Source of the DNA: an uncultured Pelagibacteraceae bacterium
GTDB taxonomy: Bacteria; Pseudomonadota; Alphaproteobacteria; Pelagibacterales; Pelagibacteraceae
Direction of reading: 5' to 3'
Assembly (NCBI GenBank): GCA_902567685.1
Contig: CACFNH010000001.1
Location: 124,001-188,000 of the forward strand
Length of the DNA stretch: 64,000 nt
Shown here piece by piece: positions 35,473-45,210 of this stretch. Position 1 is the stretch's first letter; every line of letters starts with the position of its first letter. A model generated the notes under the pieces. That model saw only the letters and a list, made by a program, of their open reading frames with translations, was not told the origin of the DNA and did not search any database. The position numbers and the translations under genes are program-made.

Positions 35473-35503
35473 AAAGGGGCGATTTATTCGCCCCTTTTTT
35501 TTT
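35473..35503 (+). terminator. Rho-independent terminator after the symporter
   Basis: AAAGGGGCGA and TCGCCCCTTT pair around a 5-base TTTAT loop, and the stem runs into about 9 consecutive T. This is the clearest intrinsic terminator in the window and ends the DUF4212-symporter transcript 20 bases after the stop. Confidence 0.9.
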
Positions 35504-35528
35504 ATCTAATAAATGTTATTGTCTTAAT

Positions 35529-35873
35529 ATGTCAATCTGGATACTCACACTTGACTATTTACTAGGTATAGTAATGTGGACTTTAATTGGCAGATCAGCC
35601 ATGAATATTTTTCAAAGAGAAGACTCTAGTTTCTTTTTTATGAGGGTATTTGTAAAATTTACAGATCCACTTTTACGTTTGTTTGATCCTATTACTCCAA
35701 GTTTTCTTCTAAGACCAATGGTACCTTTGTACGTGGCTTGGTTTTTTTATCTATTCAGATTCTATTTAATGCCGTATCTATTAGGATATTCTGTAATGGG
35801 AATGTTATCTTTTCCTTTAGAAAGTGATATATCTAAAGAACTATATTCAATTTATACTAAATGGACTCAATAA
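35529..35873 (+). CDS. Small membrane protein, possibly YggT-like
   Basis: This is a 114-residue protein with two or three hydrophobic segments. The central FVKFTDPLLRLFDPITPSFLLRP recalls the YggT TDPLL motif, but the usual iDlSP segment is missing, so the family call is tentative. It overlaps the start of rpe by 13 bases and is likely co-expressed with it. Confidence 0.55.
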   Translation: MSIWILTLDYLLGIVMWTLIGRSAMNIFQREDSSFFFMRVFVKFTDPLLRLFDPITPSFLLRPMVPLYVAWFFYLFRFYLMPYLLGYSVMGMLSFPLESDISKELYSIYTKWTQ

Positions 35874-36523
35874 TAAAAATATCACCATCTATTTTATCTG
35901 CTAATTTTAGTAAATTAGGTGATGAAATTTTATCTTTGGAAAAAGCAGGTGCAGATTATATTCATATCGATGTTATGGATGGTCATTTTGTTCCAAATAT
36001 AACTATTGGTCCAGAGGTAATTAAAAGACTTCGTCCAGTAACTAAAAAAACTTTTGATGTCCATCTTATGATAGCACCTGTTAACAATTTTATAAAAGAT
36101 TTTGCTGAATCTGGAGCAGATATCATTACTTTCCACCCAGAAGCAACTGATAATGTTGATGAAACAATTAAATTAATTAGAAAGTATAATAAAAAAGTTG
36201 GAATTTCTTTAAAACCAAAATCTAAAATTAGTTTAATTGAAAATTATCTTGATAAAATAGATTTAGTTTTAATTATGAGTGTTGAGCCAGGATTTGGTGG
36301 TCAAAAGTTTATGCCAGAAATCTTACCTAAATTAAAAGAAATTAAAAAAATTATTAATGAAAGAAAATTAAACGTTGAAATTGAAGTTGATGGTGGAATA
36401 AATTTTCAAAATTCTAAATCTGTAAAAGAATCTGGAGCAAATGTAATTGTTTCAGGATCAACAATTTTTAAAGAAAACAGTGGTGATCTAAAAAAAAATA
36501 TAGAGTTGCTTCGTTCAAATTAA
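35861..36523 (+). CDS. rpe: Ribulose-phosphate 3-epimerase
   Basis: Rpe interconverts ribulose 5-phosphate and xylulose 5-phosphate in the pentose phosphate pathway. The barrel motifs SPSILSANFSKLGDE, HIDVMDGHFVPN (metal and catalytic His/Asp), FDVHLMI, MSVEPGFGGQKF and EVDGGIN are all intact. The 220-residue length is standard. It is the head of a run with a heparinase-like gene and purH. Confidence 0.95.
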   Translation: MDSIIKISPSILSANFSKLGDEILSLEKAGADYIHIDVMDGHFVPNITIGPEVIKRLRPVTKKTFDVHLMIAPVNNFIKDFAESGADIITFHPEATDNVDETIKLIRKYNKKVGISLKPKSKISLIENYLDKIDLVLIMSVEPGFGGQKFMPEILPKLKEIKKIINERKLNVEIEVDGGINFQNSKSVKESGANVIVSGSTIFKENSGDLKKNIELLRSN

Positions 36524-36526
36524 TAA

Positions 36527-38176
36527 ATGTTTAGTTTAAAAGGCCTCTATTTCTATTTTTTAGCAATTAAAATAACAACGGCCAAATTTCTACAAAAAAT
36601 TTATTTTACAACAAATTTTTATAACAGTTCTTTAAAATCAAGAGTTCCAAAACAGTTTTACTTCTACCCTAATCCTTTTTTACTATCATCTTTTTCAAAT
36701 TATAAGAATTTTTCATTGAAAATTGAAAATATAGATCCAGAAACTTTATGGGTTCAGCAATCTTCAAAAAAAGATGAAAAAAATCTTCATGATTATTTTT
36801 GGCTTAATTTAATTGATAGAAAAAATAATACTTTAGTTATACAAAAGATAATCTCAATTTGGATTAATAAAAATTCAAAATATAAAAAAATTATTTGGGA
36901 TAACACTGTTCTTAGTAGAAGAATAATATCTTGGATATTAAATGCGGAAATTATTCTTAAAAATGCTGACAACGTCTTTAAAAATGATTTTTTGTTATCC
37001 ATAATTAAGCAAATTAATCACTTAAAGAAAAATATTAAATTTCAAAATAATTATTCCAAAAAAATAGAAATGATATCTGCAATTTTGCTCTCAGGATTAG
37101 TTTTTAAAGAATATTCTGAAAATTTTGATTTAGGTCTTAAAGAATTAGAAATACTCATAGAAAATTCTTTTGACAAAGAGGGTTTCCCAATAAGTAGAAA
37201 TCCCAGTGATTTAATAGGAATATCTAAATATTTAATTTTAATTAAAGAATGTATTAAAGATGCTCAAAACTATATTCCTGATTATTTAGATATAATAATT
37301 GAAAAAAATTTAACTTGTCTTGTTTCAATTAAAACCTCAAACAGTGAAACTCCTTTATTTAATGGAAATACAGAAGGAAAAATAGATGATTATATTAATT
37401 ATATAAAAAGTTTAGATTACAAGTTGAATAAAGCAAAAAATTTGTCTGGCAATATTCAAATTTTAAAAAACAAAAAACATAATATTTTTTTTGATGTAGG
37501 TGAACCCCCCAAAAAAAACTTTTCTGACAGTTACCAATCTGGACCTCTTTCATTTGAATATTTTGTTAATGAAAATAAGATTATAACCAATTGTGGATTT
37601 GGTTCTCAAATATCAAAAAAAGCTGAGCTATTAAGTAGGTTAACTTCTGCGCAGTCAACACTTTGTCTTAATGACACTTCCGTAACAAAATTTGAAAGAA
37701 ACAAATTAATTAATAAAGCTTTTGGTACTTCTATAAAAAATAAATTTAGGGTTTTTGATGTTCATTATATTGATGACAAATCAAGTATTGTAGCTACAGC
37801 ATCACATAATGCTTATGAAAAAGATTTTGGATATATTCACAAACGATCAATAAAAATTTTAAAAGACAATAACGATTTATCTGGATCAGATTTGTTGATA
37901 AAAAAAGAAAATGTACCTTCGGATGTAAATTATAGTATTAGATTTCATCTTTATCCTGGAATTTCAGCTGTTAAGACAATTGGTGGCAATAGTATAGTTT
38001 TACAAATAGAAAAAAATAAATCTCTAGTCTTTTTCTCACCTGAAGAAAAGATCACTATAGAAAAAAGTATATTTTTAGGTAGAAATAAAATATTAAATAA
38101 TTTCTGTATTACTATATATGGCAAAGCTAATAATGAAAATAAAACAATTAACTGGCAAATTAAAAAAAATAACTAA
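36527..38176 (+). CDS. Heparinase II/III-like protein
   Basis: This is a 549-residue protein. The helical N-terminal half is followed by a beta-rich domain typical of Hepar_II_III (FFDVGEPPKKNFSDSYQSG, then FEYFVNENKIITNCGFG near 345-361). The alphaproteobacterial gene next to purH is commonly annotated this way, but true polysaccharide lyase activity is unproven. No signal peptide is clear. It starts three bases after rpe. Confidence 0.72.
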   Translation: MFSLKGLYFYFLAIKITTAKFLQKIYFTTNFYNSSLKSRVPKQFYFYPNPFLLSSFSNYKNFSLKIENIDPETLWVQQSSKKDEKNLHDYFWLNLIDRKNNTLVIQKIISIWINKNSKYKKIIWDNTVLSRRIISWILNAEIILKNADNVFKNDFLLSIIKQINHLKKNIKFQNNYSKKIEMISAILLSGLVFKEYSENFDLGLKELEILIENSFDKEGFPISRNPSDLIGISKYLILIKECIKDAQNYIPDYLDIIIEKNLTCLVSIKTSNSETPLFNGNTEGKIDDYINYIKSLDYKLNKAKNLSGNIQILKNKKHNIFFDVGEPPKKNFSDSYQSGPLSFEYFVNENKIITNCGFGSQISKKAELLSRLTSAQSTLCLNDTSVTKFERNKLINKAFGTSIKNKFRVFDVHYIDDKSSIVATASHNAYEKDFGYIHKRSIKILKDNNDLSGSDLLIKKENVPSDVNYSIRFHLYPGISAVKTIGGNSIVLQIEKNKSLVFFSPEEKITIEKSIFLGRNKILNNFCITIYGKANNENKTINWQIKKNN

Positions 38177-38178
38177 CT

Positions 38179-39729
38179 GTGATTAGAAAAATAAAAAATG
38201 CACTAATATCTGTTTCAGATAAAACTGAAATATCTAAATTATTAAAAATCTTAAAAAAATATAATATTGAAATTATAAGTTCTGGAGGAACCTTTAAAAA
38301 AATTAGAAGTTTAGGATATAAATGCACAGAGGTTTCTTCCTATACTCAATTTAATGAAATGTTAGATGGAAGAGTTAAAACTCTTCATCCTAAAATTCAT
38401 GCAGGAATATTACATAACAGATCCAATAAAAAACATAGATTAGAAATGAAAAAACAAAAATTTTCATCTATAGATCTTGTGATTGTTAATTTTTATCCTT
38501 TTCAAAAAATTATTTTGGAATCAAAAAATGAAAAAAAACTTATTGAAAGTATTGATATTGGTGGCCCAACTCTTGTTCGTGCCGCTGCTAAGAATTTTAA
38601 AGATGTTACTATAATCACTGAAAAAAATGATTACCCGCGTTTAACTTATGAATTGAAAAAATACAAAGGCTGTACAAGTCTAAATTTTAGGGAACTAATG
38701 TCTAGCAAAGCTTTTGGTCTAACAGCTTATTATGATTCAGTAATAGCACAATGGTTTAACCAAAAACTTAAAATTAATTTTCCTGACAAAAAGACTATTT
38801 TTGGAAGAAAAATAGAACAGTTAAGATATGGAGAAAACCCACATCAAAAAAGCTCTATTTATGTAAATGATTATAATGATGAAGAATTAGGTTTAAAAAA
38901 AATCGCCGGGAAAGAATTAAGTTATAATAATTATAATGATATTTTTTCCTCATTAAATATACTTCAATCTATAAATAAAATTCCTACAACAGTAATCATA
39001 AAACATGGAAATCCATGTGGAGTGTCTTCAAATAGTTCGCCTATTAATTCTTTCGAGAAAGCCTACGCCAGTGATCCAGTAAGTGCATTCGGGGGTATAA
39101 TTGCTTGTAATTTTAAATTAAATAAATCTATTGCTAATAAAATTAATAAAAGATTTTTTGAAGTAATTCTTGCAAAAGGCTTTGATACAAATGCTTTAAG
39201 AGTTTTAAAAAAAAAGAAGAATCTAAGAATTATCGATATATCAAAATTTAAAGAAAAAAATAATATTTCATTTAAATTTTTTGATGGATCTTTTTTGCTA
39301 CAAGATAAAGATAAAATTATTTTTAATAAAAAGAAATTAAAATATGTAACAAAAAATAAACCATCAAAAAAAGAAATTAAAGAAATAGAATTTGCTTTTA
39401 ATATATGCAAATTTGTCAAATCAAATGCAATTGTCTTAACAAACAATCTTTCAACAATTGGTATTGGTGCTGGTCAACCTAGTCGCTTGGATAGCTGTAA
39501 AATTGCAACACAAAAAGCTAAAAAATTTCAACCAAAAGAATTAAAAAACTCTATTGCTGCTTCTGACGCATTTTTTCCTTTTGCTGATGGAATCAAAACT
39601 TTAATTAACTCTGGTGTTAAAATTATTGTACAACCTGGAGGATCAATAAAAGACAAAGAAGTTATTGAAGCGGCCAACAAGTCAAAAATTAAAATGATCT
39701 TTACTGGAGTTAGACATTTTAATCATTAA
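38179..39729 (+). CDS. purH: Bifunctional AICAR transformylase / IMP cyclohydrolase PurH
   Basis: This enzyme catalyses the last two steps of purine synthesis. The N-terminal IMP cyclohydrolase domain includes ISSGGTFKKIRSLG and EMLDGRVKTLHPKIHAGIL. The C-terminal transformylase domain includes LRYGENPHQKSSIY, the IKHGNPCGV catalytic segment and SDAFFPFADG. Start is GTG (38179). The length of 516 is typical. It begins just after the heparinase-like stop. Confidence 0.95.
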   Translation: MIRKIKNALISVSDKTEISKLLKILKKYNIEIISSGGTFKKIRSLGYKCTEVSSYTQFNEMLDGRVKTLHPKIHAGILHNRSNKKHRLEMKKQKFSSIDLVIVNFYPFQKIILESKNEKKLIESIDIGGPTLVRAAAKNFKDVTIITEKNDYPRLTYELKKYKGCTSLNFRELMSSKAFGLTAYYDSVIAQWFNQKLKINFPDKKTIFGRKIEQLRYGENPHQKSSIYVNDYNDEELGLKKIAGKELSYNNYNDIFSSLNILQSINKIPTTVIIKHGNPCGVSSNSSPINSFEKAYASDPVSAFGGIIACNFKLNKSIANKINKRFFEVILAKGFDTNALRVLKKKKNLRIIDISKFKEKNNISFKFFDGSFLLQDKDKIIFNKKKLKYVTKNKPSKKEIKEIEFAFNICKFVKSNAIVLTNNLSTIGIGAGQPSRLDSCKIATQKAKKFQPKELKNSIAASDAFFPFADGIKTLINSGVKIIVQPGGSIKDKEVIEAANKSKIKMIFTGVRHFNH

Positions 39730-39736
39730 ATACTAC

Positions 39737-40072
39737 TCATAGCCTGTCTATTTTTGAAGCTAATATAAAATCACTTTCTGCTAGTCCTTTTATAGCATGG
39801 GTATGAATTTTAATTTTTGCATATCCCCAGCCAAAGGAAATATCAGGATGATGATTCTCAGATTCTGATAATTCTCCAACTTTATTAATAAAATTTTGAC
39901 TTTCTAAAAAATTTTTAAATTTAAAATGCTTTTCCAAAAAATAATTTTTCTTATCATCATTTTTTACATCCCATCCGTCTACTTTTTTTAAATATTTATG
40001 TATTTCATCAATATTAAATGGTGGAATTTTACCATCACAAGCAACACATTTTTTTTTATAAAGTTCATCCAT
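39737..40072 (-). CDS. phhB: Pterin-4a-carbinolamine dehydratase (PCD/PhhB)
   Basis: This is a 111-residue protein with the dehydratase signature SENHHPDISFGWGYAKIKIHTHAIKGL, in which HHP carries the catalytic His. It recycles tetrahydropterin cofactor or acts as a transcriptional co-regulator in other bacteria. Start is the ATG at 40072; a longer open frame reaching 40129 is only the reverse of the tRNA. A CVACDGKIPP segment near the start gives it a short Cys-containing lead. Confidence 0.85.
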   Translation of the reverse strand: MDELYKKKCVACDGKIPPFNIDEIHKYLKKVDGWDVKNDDKKNYFLEKHFKFKNFLESQNFINKVGELSESENHHPDISFGWGYAKIKIHTHAIKGLAESDFILASKIDRL

Positions 40073-40084
40073 AAAACACTTTCT

Positions 40085-40159
40085 TGGAGCGGGCAAAGGG
40101 ACTTGAACCCTCGACCTTCTCGTTGGCAACGAGACGCTCTACCACTGAGCTATGCCCGC
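40085..40159 (-). tRNA. tRNA-Gly (GCC)
   Basis: The minus strand folds as a full cloverleaf. The acceptor GCGGGCA pairs with TGCCCGC. The D-arm AGCTCAGTGGTAGAGC, the anticodon stem-loop CTCGTTGCCAACGAG with anticodon GCC and the T-arm GAGGGTTCAAGTCCCTT are all present. A 3' CCA is encoded after the discriminator T. It is a stand-alone gene between phhB and the Lon-N domain gene. Confidence 0.96.
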
Positions 40160-40251
40160 AATAAAAAGATTATAGTACATTAATTTTGATTAGGTCAATA
40201 TTTATAAATAATCACTACAGTTAAATTTATTTTTCTAATATACTAGGCTTA

Positions 40252-40887
40252 ATGAAGCAAAATTTTCCAGATCAAATCCCTATTTTTCCCTTAAATGGAG
40301 TTATTTATTTTCCAAATACAAATCTCCCTCTCAATATTTTTGAAAAAAGATATTTAAAGTTGGTAAATGATTGTATGGAAACAAATAAACTTATGGGAAT
40401 GGTACAATCAAAAAAGAATAGTAATGAAGTCTACAAAATAGGATGTTTAGGTGAGATTAGTCATTTCGAAAAAACAAATGATGGGAGAATTCTTATAAAA
40501 CTAACAGGAATTACAAGATTTGAGATCCTTAAAGAAGTAAATAATAATAAATTATACAGAGAGTTTAAGGTTGAATATAGCAAGTTTTATCAAGACCTGG
40601 AAAATACAAAATTACAAAAGCTTGAAGAAAAAACTATAGAGAACTTATTAAATAAAATTAAGTTATTTCTTAGAAAGAACGGTTTTTTTTTAAATTGGAA
40701 AGAATTTAATAAATTAGAACAAACCCAGCAAATTAACACATTGTCTATGATATCTCCTTTTTCAGATGAGGAGAAACAGAAGCTTTTGGAAACAATTAAG
40801 GTTAAAGAAAAAACAAAAATTTTGTCTGAAATTATTGAATTTTATCTTCATGACAAAGAGTCAAGCAATATAAAAACAATTCAATAG
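40252..40887 (+). CDS. Lon substrate-binding (LON_N) domain protein
   Basis: This is a 211-residue protein that consists only of the N-terminal domain of Lon protease: PIFPLNGVIYFPNTNLPLNIFEKRY near the start, then GCLGEISHFEKTNDGRILIKLTG. There is no AAA or protease domain. Stand-alone members are common in alphaproteobacteria and may be substrate adaptors. It converges with the UbiH-like gene, 3 bases apart. Confidence 0.9.
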   Translation: MKQNFPDQIPIFPLNGVIYFPNTNLPLNIFEKRYLKLVNDCMETNKLMGMVQSKKNSNEVYKIGCLGEISHFEKTNDGRILIKLTGITRFEILKEVNNNKLYREFKVEYSKFYQDLENTKLQKLEEKTIENLLNKIKLFLRKNGFFLNWKEFNKLEQTQQINTLSMISPFSDEEKQKLLETIKVKEKTKILSEIIEFYLHDKESSNIKTIQ

Positions 40888-40890
40888 ATA

Positions 40891-41988
40891 TTAAAAAAAA
40901 CCTTTATCGGATATCGTTCTACTTACTTTTTTTAAGAATTCAAATTTGCCAATATTTTTTAATAAATAAAATTTCATAGGATCTGTTAAATCATTTTTTT
41001 TAAAAAAATTATGTATTAAATCATTCCCTAATCCAATTAAAGTATTTTCTGGATTTCTTGATTCATAAAATTTTTTTAAGATGTAAGAGTCTTTTACAGC
41101 AATCCCTAATCGTAAATTTTCTTTTATAATTTCTGATAATTTTTTTATATCTCTTAAAATTAAATTGAATCCTTGACCAGCTATTGGATGTATTGAATGA
41201 ATGCCCTGACCTAATATTAAAATATTTTTTCTAAAGTATTTTGTTTTCAAATTCAAGTGGAGAGGAAAAAATTGTAATTCTGAGATTTTAATTTTTGCTT
41301 TTTTTCCCAAAATTTTTATTAATTTATCTTTTAAAAAAACTTTTATATTTTTATTAGAAAAATCGGAAGAAATACTCCAAACTAAAGAAAACATGTTTTT
41401 TTTATAAGGTAAAATAGCTAGAGGACCTTCTCGTAAAAAATATTGACTAGGATTATTAATTTTTAAATTATGTTTTACATTTCCAGTTATTGAATATTCT
41501 TTATAATCTTTGCTAATATGTCTTCCTATATCTATTGTTTTATAAAAAACACTTTTGTTACCAGTACATAAAATAATTAAATCATAATATTTTTTATTAT
41601 TATCATATTTAATAAAAGAATTTTCATAGCTTACTTCTTTTTTTAATCTATTAATCAAAAACTTTGTAAATTTTACATTTTCAAAAATATGCATTAAATT
41701 TTTATCTTTGCTTTCGTAATTTAAAAAATTCAGATAATTATTTTTATCCTCAAAAAATAGATTGATTTTTTTACTTGACCAAAAATTGTGTCTTTTTTTT
41801 AAATTTAAATTTTCTTTAAGAAATTGATAACTACTGTTTGAAATAGCAGTTGTTCGTTTATCTTTTTTTGAAATTTTATTATATTTGCTACAAAATAAAT
41901 CTATATTTAGATTTAATTCTTTAAGAGATATTGCAGTTGTTAAACCTGCTAAACCATCACCAATAATACAAATTTTTTGACTTTTCAT
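40891..41988 (-). CDS. UbiH/COQ6-family FAD monooxygenase (ubiquinone biosynthesis)
   Basis: This is a 365-residue flavoprotein hydroxylase. The dinucleotide motif CIIGDGLAGLTTAISL is at the N-terminus, and the C-terminal GQGIHSIHPIAGQGFNLILRDI is the UbiH/UbiF/COQ6 ring-hydroxylase signature. It likely hydroxylates a polyprenyl-phenol ring position in ubiquinone synthesis. Which position is not readable from sequence. It is divergent from ftsK. Confidence 0.85.
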   Translation of the reverse strand: MKSQKICIIGDGLAGLTTAISLKELNLNIDLFCSKYNKISKKDKRTTAISNSSYQFLKENLNLKKRHNFWSSKKINLFFEDKNNYLNFLNYESKDKNLMHIFENVKFTKFLINRLKKEVSYENSFIKYDNNKKYYDLIILCTGNKSVFYKTIDIGRHISKDYKEYSITGNVKHNLKINNPSQYFLREGPLAILPYKKNMFSLVWSISSDFSNKNIKVFLKDKLIKILGKKAKIKISELQFFPLHLNLKTKYFRKNILILGQGIHSIHPIAGQGFNLILRDIKKLSEIIKENLRLGIAVKDSYILKKFYESRNPENTLIGLGNDLIHNFFKKNDLTDPMKFYLLKNIGKFEFLKKVSRTISDKGFF

Positions 41989-42048
41989 ATTTTAAAATTT
42001 TTATCAATTTAATAAAAATGATACAAAGTAAACTTAATGATTCGTTAA

Positions 42049-44136
42049 ATGAACAGTAATATTTATAATAATGTAGCAAATTTCGTTAAAAAACGAACCT
42101 TTGAATTGATGGGTTTATTACTTATCTTTTCAAGCTTAGCTTTGACCTTATCTTTCATAACTTATTCGCCTAACGACCCTTCCTTTATATACGGAGGTGA
42201 TGGCAAAACAATTAAAAATTTTTTTGGAATTTATGGAGGTATCATTTCTGACTTTTTACTTCAAAGCTTTGGCTTAATTGCATTTCTTATAGTGGGAACT
42301 CTTATTTCATGGGGCTTTACCCTAATCATAAAAAAAGAATTAAAAAGAATTATTCTAAAAGTATTTTTTATTATTCTATATTTGGTTTTTGGATGCACTT
42401 TTATTTATATGACCTTTGATAAATCTTATTGGCTAATAGACAACGGTAATTCAGGATTTGTAGGTCATGTAATATATGATTTTATTTATAAATATTTTCC
42501 TTTAATTGAAAATAGATATTCAAACTTATCTTTAATATTTTTAACCATAGTATTTTTTATATTAGCATCAGATATAAATATAAATAAAATTTTTTCTGGT
42601 TTACTAAGATGGCTTAAAAGTTTATTTGCAAGAAAAGAATCAAAAGACGAAGAAAATATTCAATCAAATGAGATAGTGGATTATCAAAATATAGAAGAAA
42701 AAAAATCTCAACAATCTTTTATATTTGAAAAAAAGAATATTATTTCAGATAAAAAATTTAAAAATAAATTTAGATTGCCCTCAATTGATTTACTTAAAAA
42801 GAATACTTCCAAAATAAATATTATGGATCTTAATAAAAATAGACCTGATGCTGAATTTATGGAAAAAATCTTGCTAGATTTTGGAATCAGCGGAAATATT
42901 AAAAAAATTAATAATGGTCCTGTAGTTAGTTTATATGAATTTGAGCCAGCACCAGGAGTCAAAGTATCAAAAATTATAAATCTTTCTGATGATCTTGCTC
43001 GTAACACAAGTTCAACATCAGCTAGAGTATCTATTATACCAGGAAAAAATACTGTAGGTATAGAAATACCAAATGACTTAAGAGAAGATGTAAATCTTCG
43101 AGAAATTATTTCTAGTGAAAGATTTCAAAAAAAAGATATTAAATTGCCAATCGCTCTTGGAAAAAGTATATCTGGTATTCCAATAGTCGGTGACTTAACA
43201 TCTATGCCACATCTTTTAATTGCAGGGACAACTGGTTCAGGTAAATCAGTTTGCATTAATACAATTATCACTTCTCTACTATACAAATTAAATCCTGATA
43301 TATGTAAATTTGTTTTGATTGACCCAAAAATGTTGGAATTATCATCTTATGAAGGAATTCCCCATTTACTTTCACCAGTAATAACTGATGCAAAAAAAGC
43401 TACTTCTGCTCTTGGATGGGCAGTTAAAGAAATGAATAGTCGTTATAAATTAATGAGCAAAGTTGGGGTCAGGAATATAGATGGATACAACGCGAAGCAT
43501 AATCTTAAAATGCCTTATATAGTTGTTGTTGTTGATGAGATGTCAGATTTAATGCTTGTTGCTGGCAAAGAGATAGAAAATTATATCCAAAAATTATCTC
43601 AAATGGCTAGAGCAGCAGGAATTCATATTATAATGGCAACTCAAAGACCAAGTGTAGATGTTATAACTGGAACTATTAAGGCTAATTTTCCAACAAGAAT
43701 ATCTTTTCAGGTTAGTTCTAAAATTGATAGTAGAACTATTTTAGGAGAACAGGGTGCTGAACAATTGCTAGGTAAAGGAGATATGCTATTTATGTCGTCA
43801 GCAAATAAGATAGTTCGAATACATGGTCCCTATGTTTCAGAAAAAGAGATAGAACAAATATCAAGCGTATTAAGAGCACAAGGGAAACCCGAATATGTAG
43901 AGGAAATAACCACAAATGATAAAAGTTTAGACTCTGAATCTCTTATTGGTGAAGATGCAGATGAACTTTATTCAAAAGCTCTAGAAATTATAAAATCAGA
44001 AGGAAAAGCTTCAACAAGTTTTTTACAAAGGAAATTACAAATTGGTTATAATAGAGCTGCCAGAATTATTGATATTATGGAAGAAAAAGGGATAGTTAGT
44101 AAAGCTAACCATGTTGGCAAACGTGAAGTCCTTTAA
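42049..44136 (+). CDS. ftsK: DNA translocase FtsK
   Basis: FtsK couples chromosome dimer resolution to division. Four hydrophobic helices lie in the first 180 residues, a linker follows, then the RecA-like motor (Walker A GTTGSGKS at 393-400, Walker B VVVVDEMSDLM, ATQRPSVDV) and a C-terminal winged-helix gamma domain that reads KOPS sites (SEGKASTSFLQRKLQIGYNRAARI). The length of 695 is shorter than E. coli but normal for alphaproteobacteria. lolA overlaps its end by 26 bases. Confidence 0.95.
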   Translation: MNSNIYNNVANFVKKRTFELMGLLLIFSSLALTLSFITYSPNDPSFIYGGDGKTIKNFFGIYGGIISDFLLQSFGLIAFLIVGTLISWGFTLIIKKELKRIILKVFFIILYLVFGCTFIYMTFDKSYWLIDNGNSGFVGHVIYDFIYKYFPLIENRYSNLSLIFLTIVFFILASDININKIFSGLLRWLKSLFARKESKDEENIQSNEIVDYQNIEEKKSQQSFIFEKKNIISDKKFKNKFRLPSIDLLKKNTSKINIMDLNKNRPDAEFMEKILLDFGISGNIKKINNGPVVSLYEFEPAPGVKVSKIINLSDDLARNTSSTSARVSIIPGKNTVGIEIPNDLREDVNLREIISSERFQKKDIKLPIALGKSISGIPIVGDLTSMPHLLIAGTTGSGKSVCINTIITSLLYKLNPDICKFVLIDPKMLELSSYEGIPHLLSPVITDAKKATSALGWAVKEMNSRYKLMSKVGVRNIDGYNAKHNLKMPYIVVVVDEMSDLMLVAGKEIENYIQKLSQMARAAGIHIIMATQRPSVDVITGTIKANFPTRISFQVSSKIDSRTILGEQGAEQLLGKGDMLFMSSANKIVRIHGPYVSEKEIEQISSVLRAQGKPEYVEEITTNDKSLDSESLIGEDADELYSKALEIIKSEGKASTSFLQRKLQIGYNRAARIIDIMEEKGIVSKANHVGKREVL

Positions 44137-44695
44137 AATTTTTTTCAAGAAAAAATTCTTATACATTTTTTTATTTCTATTATTTAGTTTTGAAAATTTA
44201 GCTATTGCTAATGAAAAAGAAAATATTATTAATGAATTAAAAAATACAAGTTCTTTAAAATTTAGCTTTAAACAAAAAACAAATGAGAAATATGAGATGG
44301 GAGTTTGCTATCTTGTTTTTCCAAAAAAGTTAAAGTGTAATTATGATGATAAGAATCAAAAAGAACTAATTATAAACAATAACAGATTATCTATTACACA
44401 AAAAAGATATAATAAAACATTTTATTATTCTGTAAAAAAATCTCCATTTTTACAAATCTTAGACAAAAAACAGTTAGTCAATTTAATTGAAGAAAGTATA
44501 TTGGAGTACAAAAATAATCAAATACACCTTACTTATAATGATGAAAGAAAAATAACTATTTTATTTAAAGAAAAAGACTTTGATTTAATTGGATGGAAAA
44601 TAAAAGATCAATTTGAAAATAAAATTTCATTTTTTATAGAAATACTATCTAAAAATGAAGAAATTAATTTAAATATATTTAAAATACCAAGTTGA
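44111..44695 (+). CDS. lolA: Outer-membrane lipoprotein carrier protein LolA
   Basis: LolA ferries lipoproteins through the periplasm to the outer membrane. The 194-residue protein has a signal peptide (FLYIFLFLLFSFENLAIA) and a beta-rich fold with SLKFSFKQKT and GVCYLVFPKKLKCNY, weakly conserved as usual. Position right after ftsK matches alphaproteobacterial gene order. The start is the ATG inside the end of ftsK; a GTG 15 bases later is possible. Confidence 0.8.
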   Translation: MLANVKSFKIFFKKKFLYIFLFLLFSFENLAIANEKENIINELKNTSSLKFSFKQKTNEKYEMGVCYLVFPKKLKCNYDDKNQKELIINNNRLSITQKRYNKTFYYSVKKSPFLQILDKKQLVNLIEESILEYKNNQIHLTYNDERKITILFKEKDFDLIGWKIKDQFENKISFFIEILSKNEEINLNIFKIPS

Positions 44696-44696
44696 A

Positions 44697-45203
44697 CTAA
44701 GCTACAAAATCTATCTCTTCTTGTCTAAATATTTTAAATCCTTTTGATTTATAATTGTTTAAAGCAAATTTATGATCAAGACTACAAGTATGAACCCACA
44801 TTCTATCAGATTTCAAATGAAAGGAGTTCTTAATTGCGTGCTGCAAAAGAATAGATCCTAATTTTTTTCCTCTAAATTTTTTTAGTATACCCATATTAAT
44901 TAGTTCTGTTTCATTTTTGGAAGGATGAAATTCTTTTTCATAAAATCCAATAAATTCATTATCGTTTTTCATAATCCAAGTTTCTAAGTTTTTATTGGAA
45001 ACATATTTTTTCCATTTTTCATCTGACCAAATTAGTCTATCTCTCCAGAAATGATCATCTCCTATTTTCTTATAAAAAAATTTATTAATATTAAAATCTC
45101 TTTTTTCTTCTTTTAATATTATAATCTTAGGAGGTAACTCAAAATTTATATTTTTTTTATCTTTAATTTCTATTTCTAAAAAATATCTTTGAACTTTTGA
45201 CAT
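44697..45203 (-). CDS. GNAT-family N-acetyltransferase
   Basis: This is a 168-residue protein with the GNAT fold. The acetyl-CoA loop reads LKKFRGKKLGSILLQHAI (R-x-x-G-x-G/A type), and the last strands are MWVHTCSLDHKFALNNYKSKGFKIF. The substrate is unknown. It follows the HIT gene on the same strand, at the end of the histidine run. Confidence 0.85.
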   Translation of the reverse strand: MSKVQRYFLEIEIKDKKNINFELPPKIIILKEEKRDFNINKFFYKKIGDDHFWRDRLIWSDEKWKKYVSNKNLETWIMKNDNEFIGFYEKEFHPSKNETELINMGILKKFRGKKLGSILLQHAIKNSFHLKSDRMWVHTCSLDHKFALNNYKSKGFKIFRQEEIDFVA

Positions 45204-45210
45204 CTAATTT

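Noticed and set aside
40073-40129. An N-terminal extension of the pterin dehydratase
   Set aside because: The extra codons are the reverse of the tRNA-Gly gene. The real start is the ATG at 40072, where similarity to the family begins.
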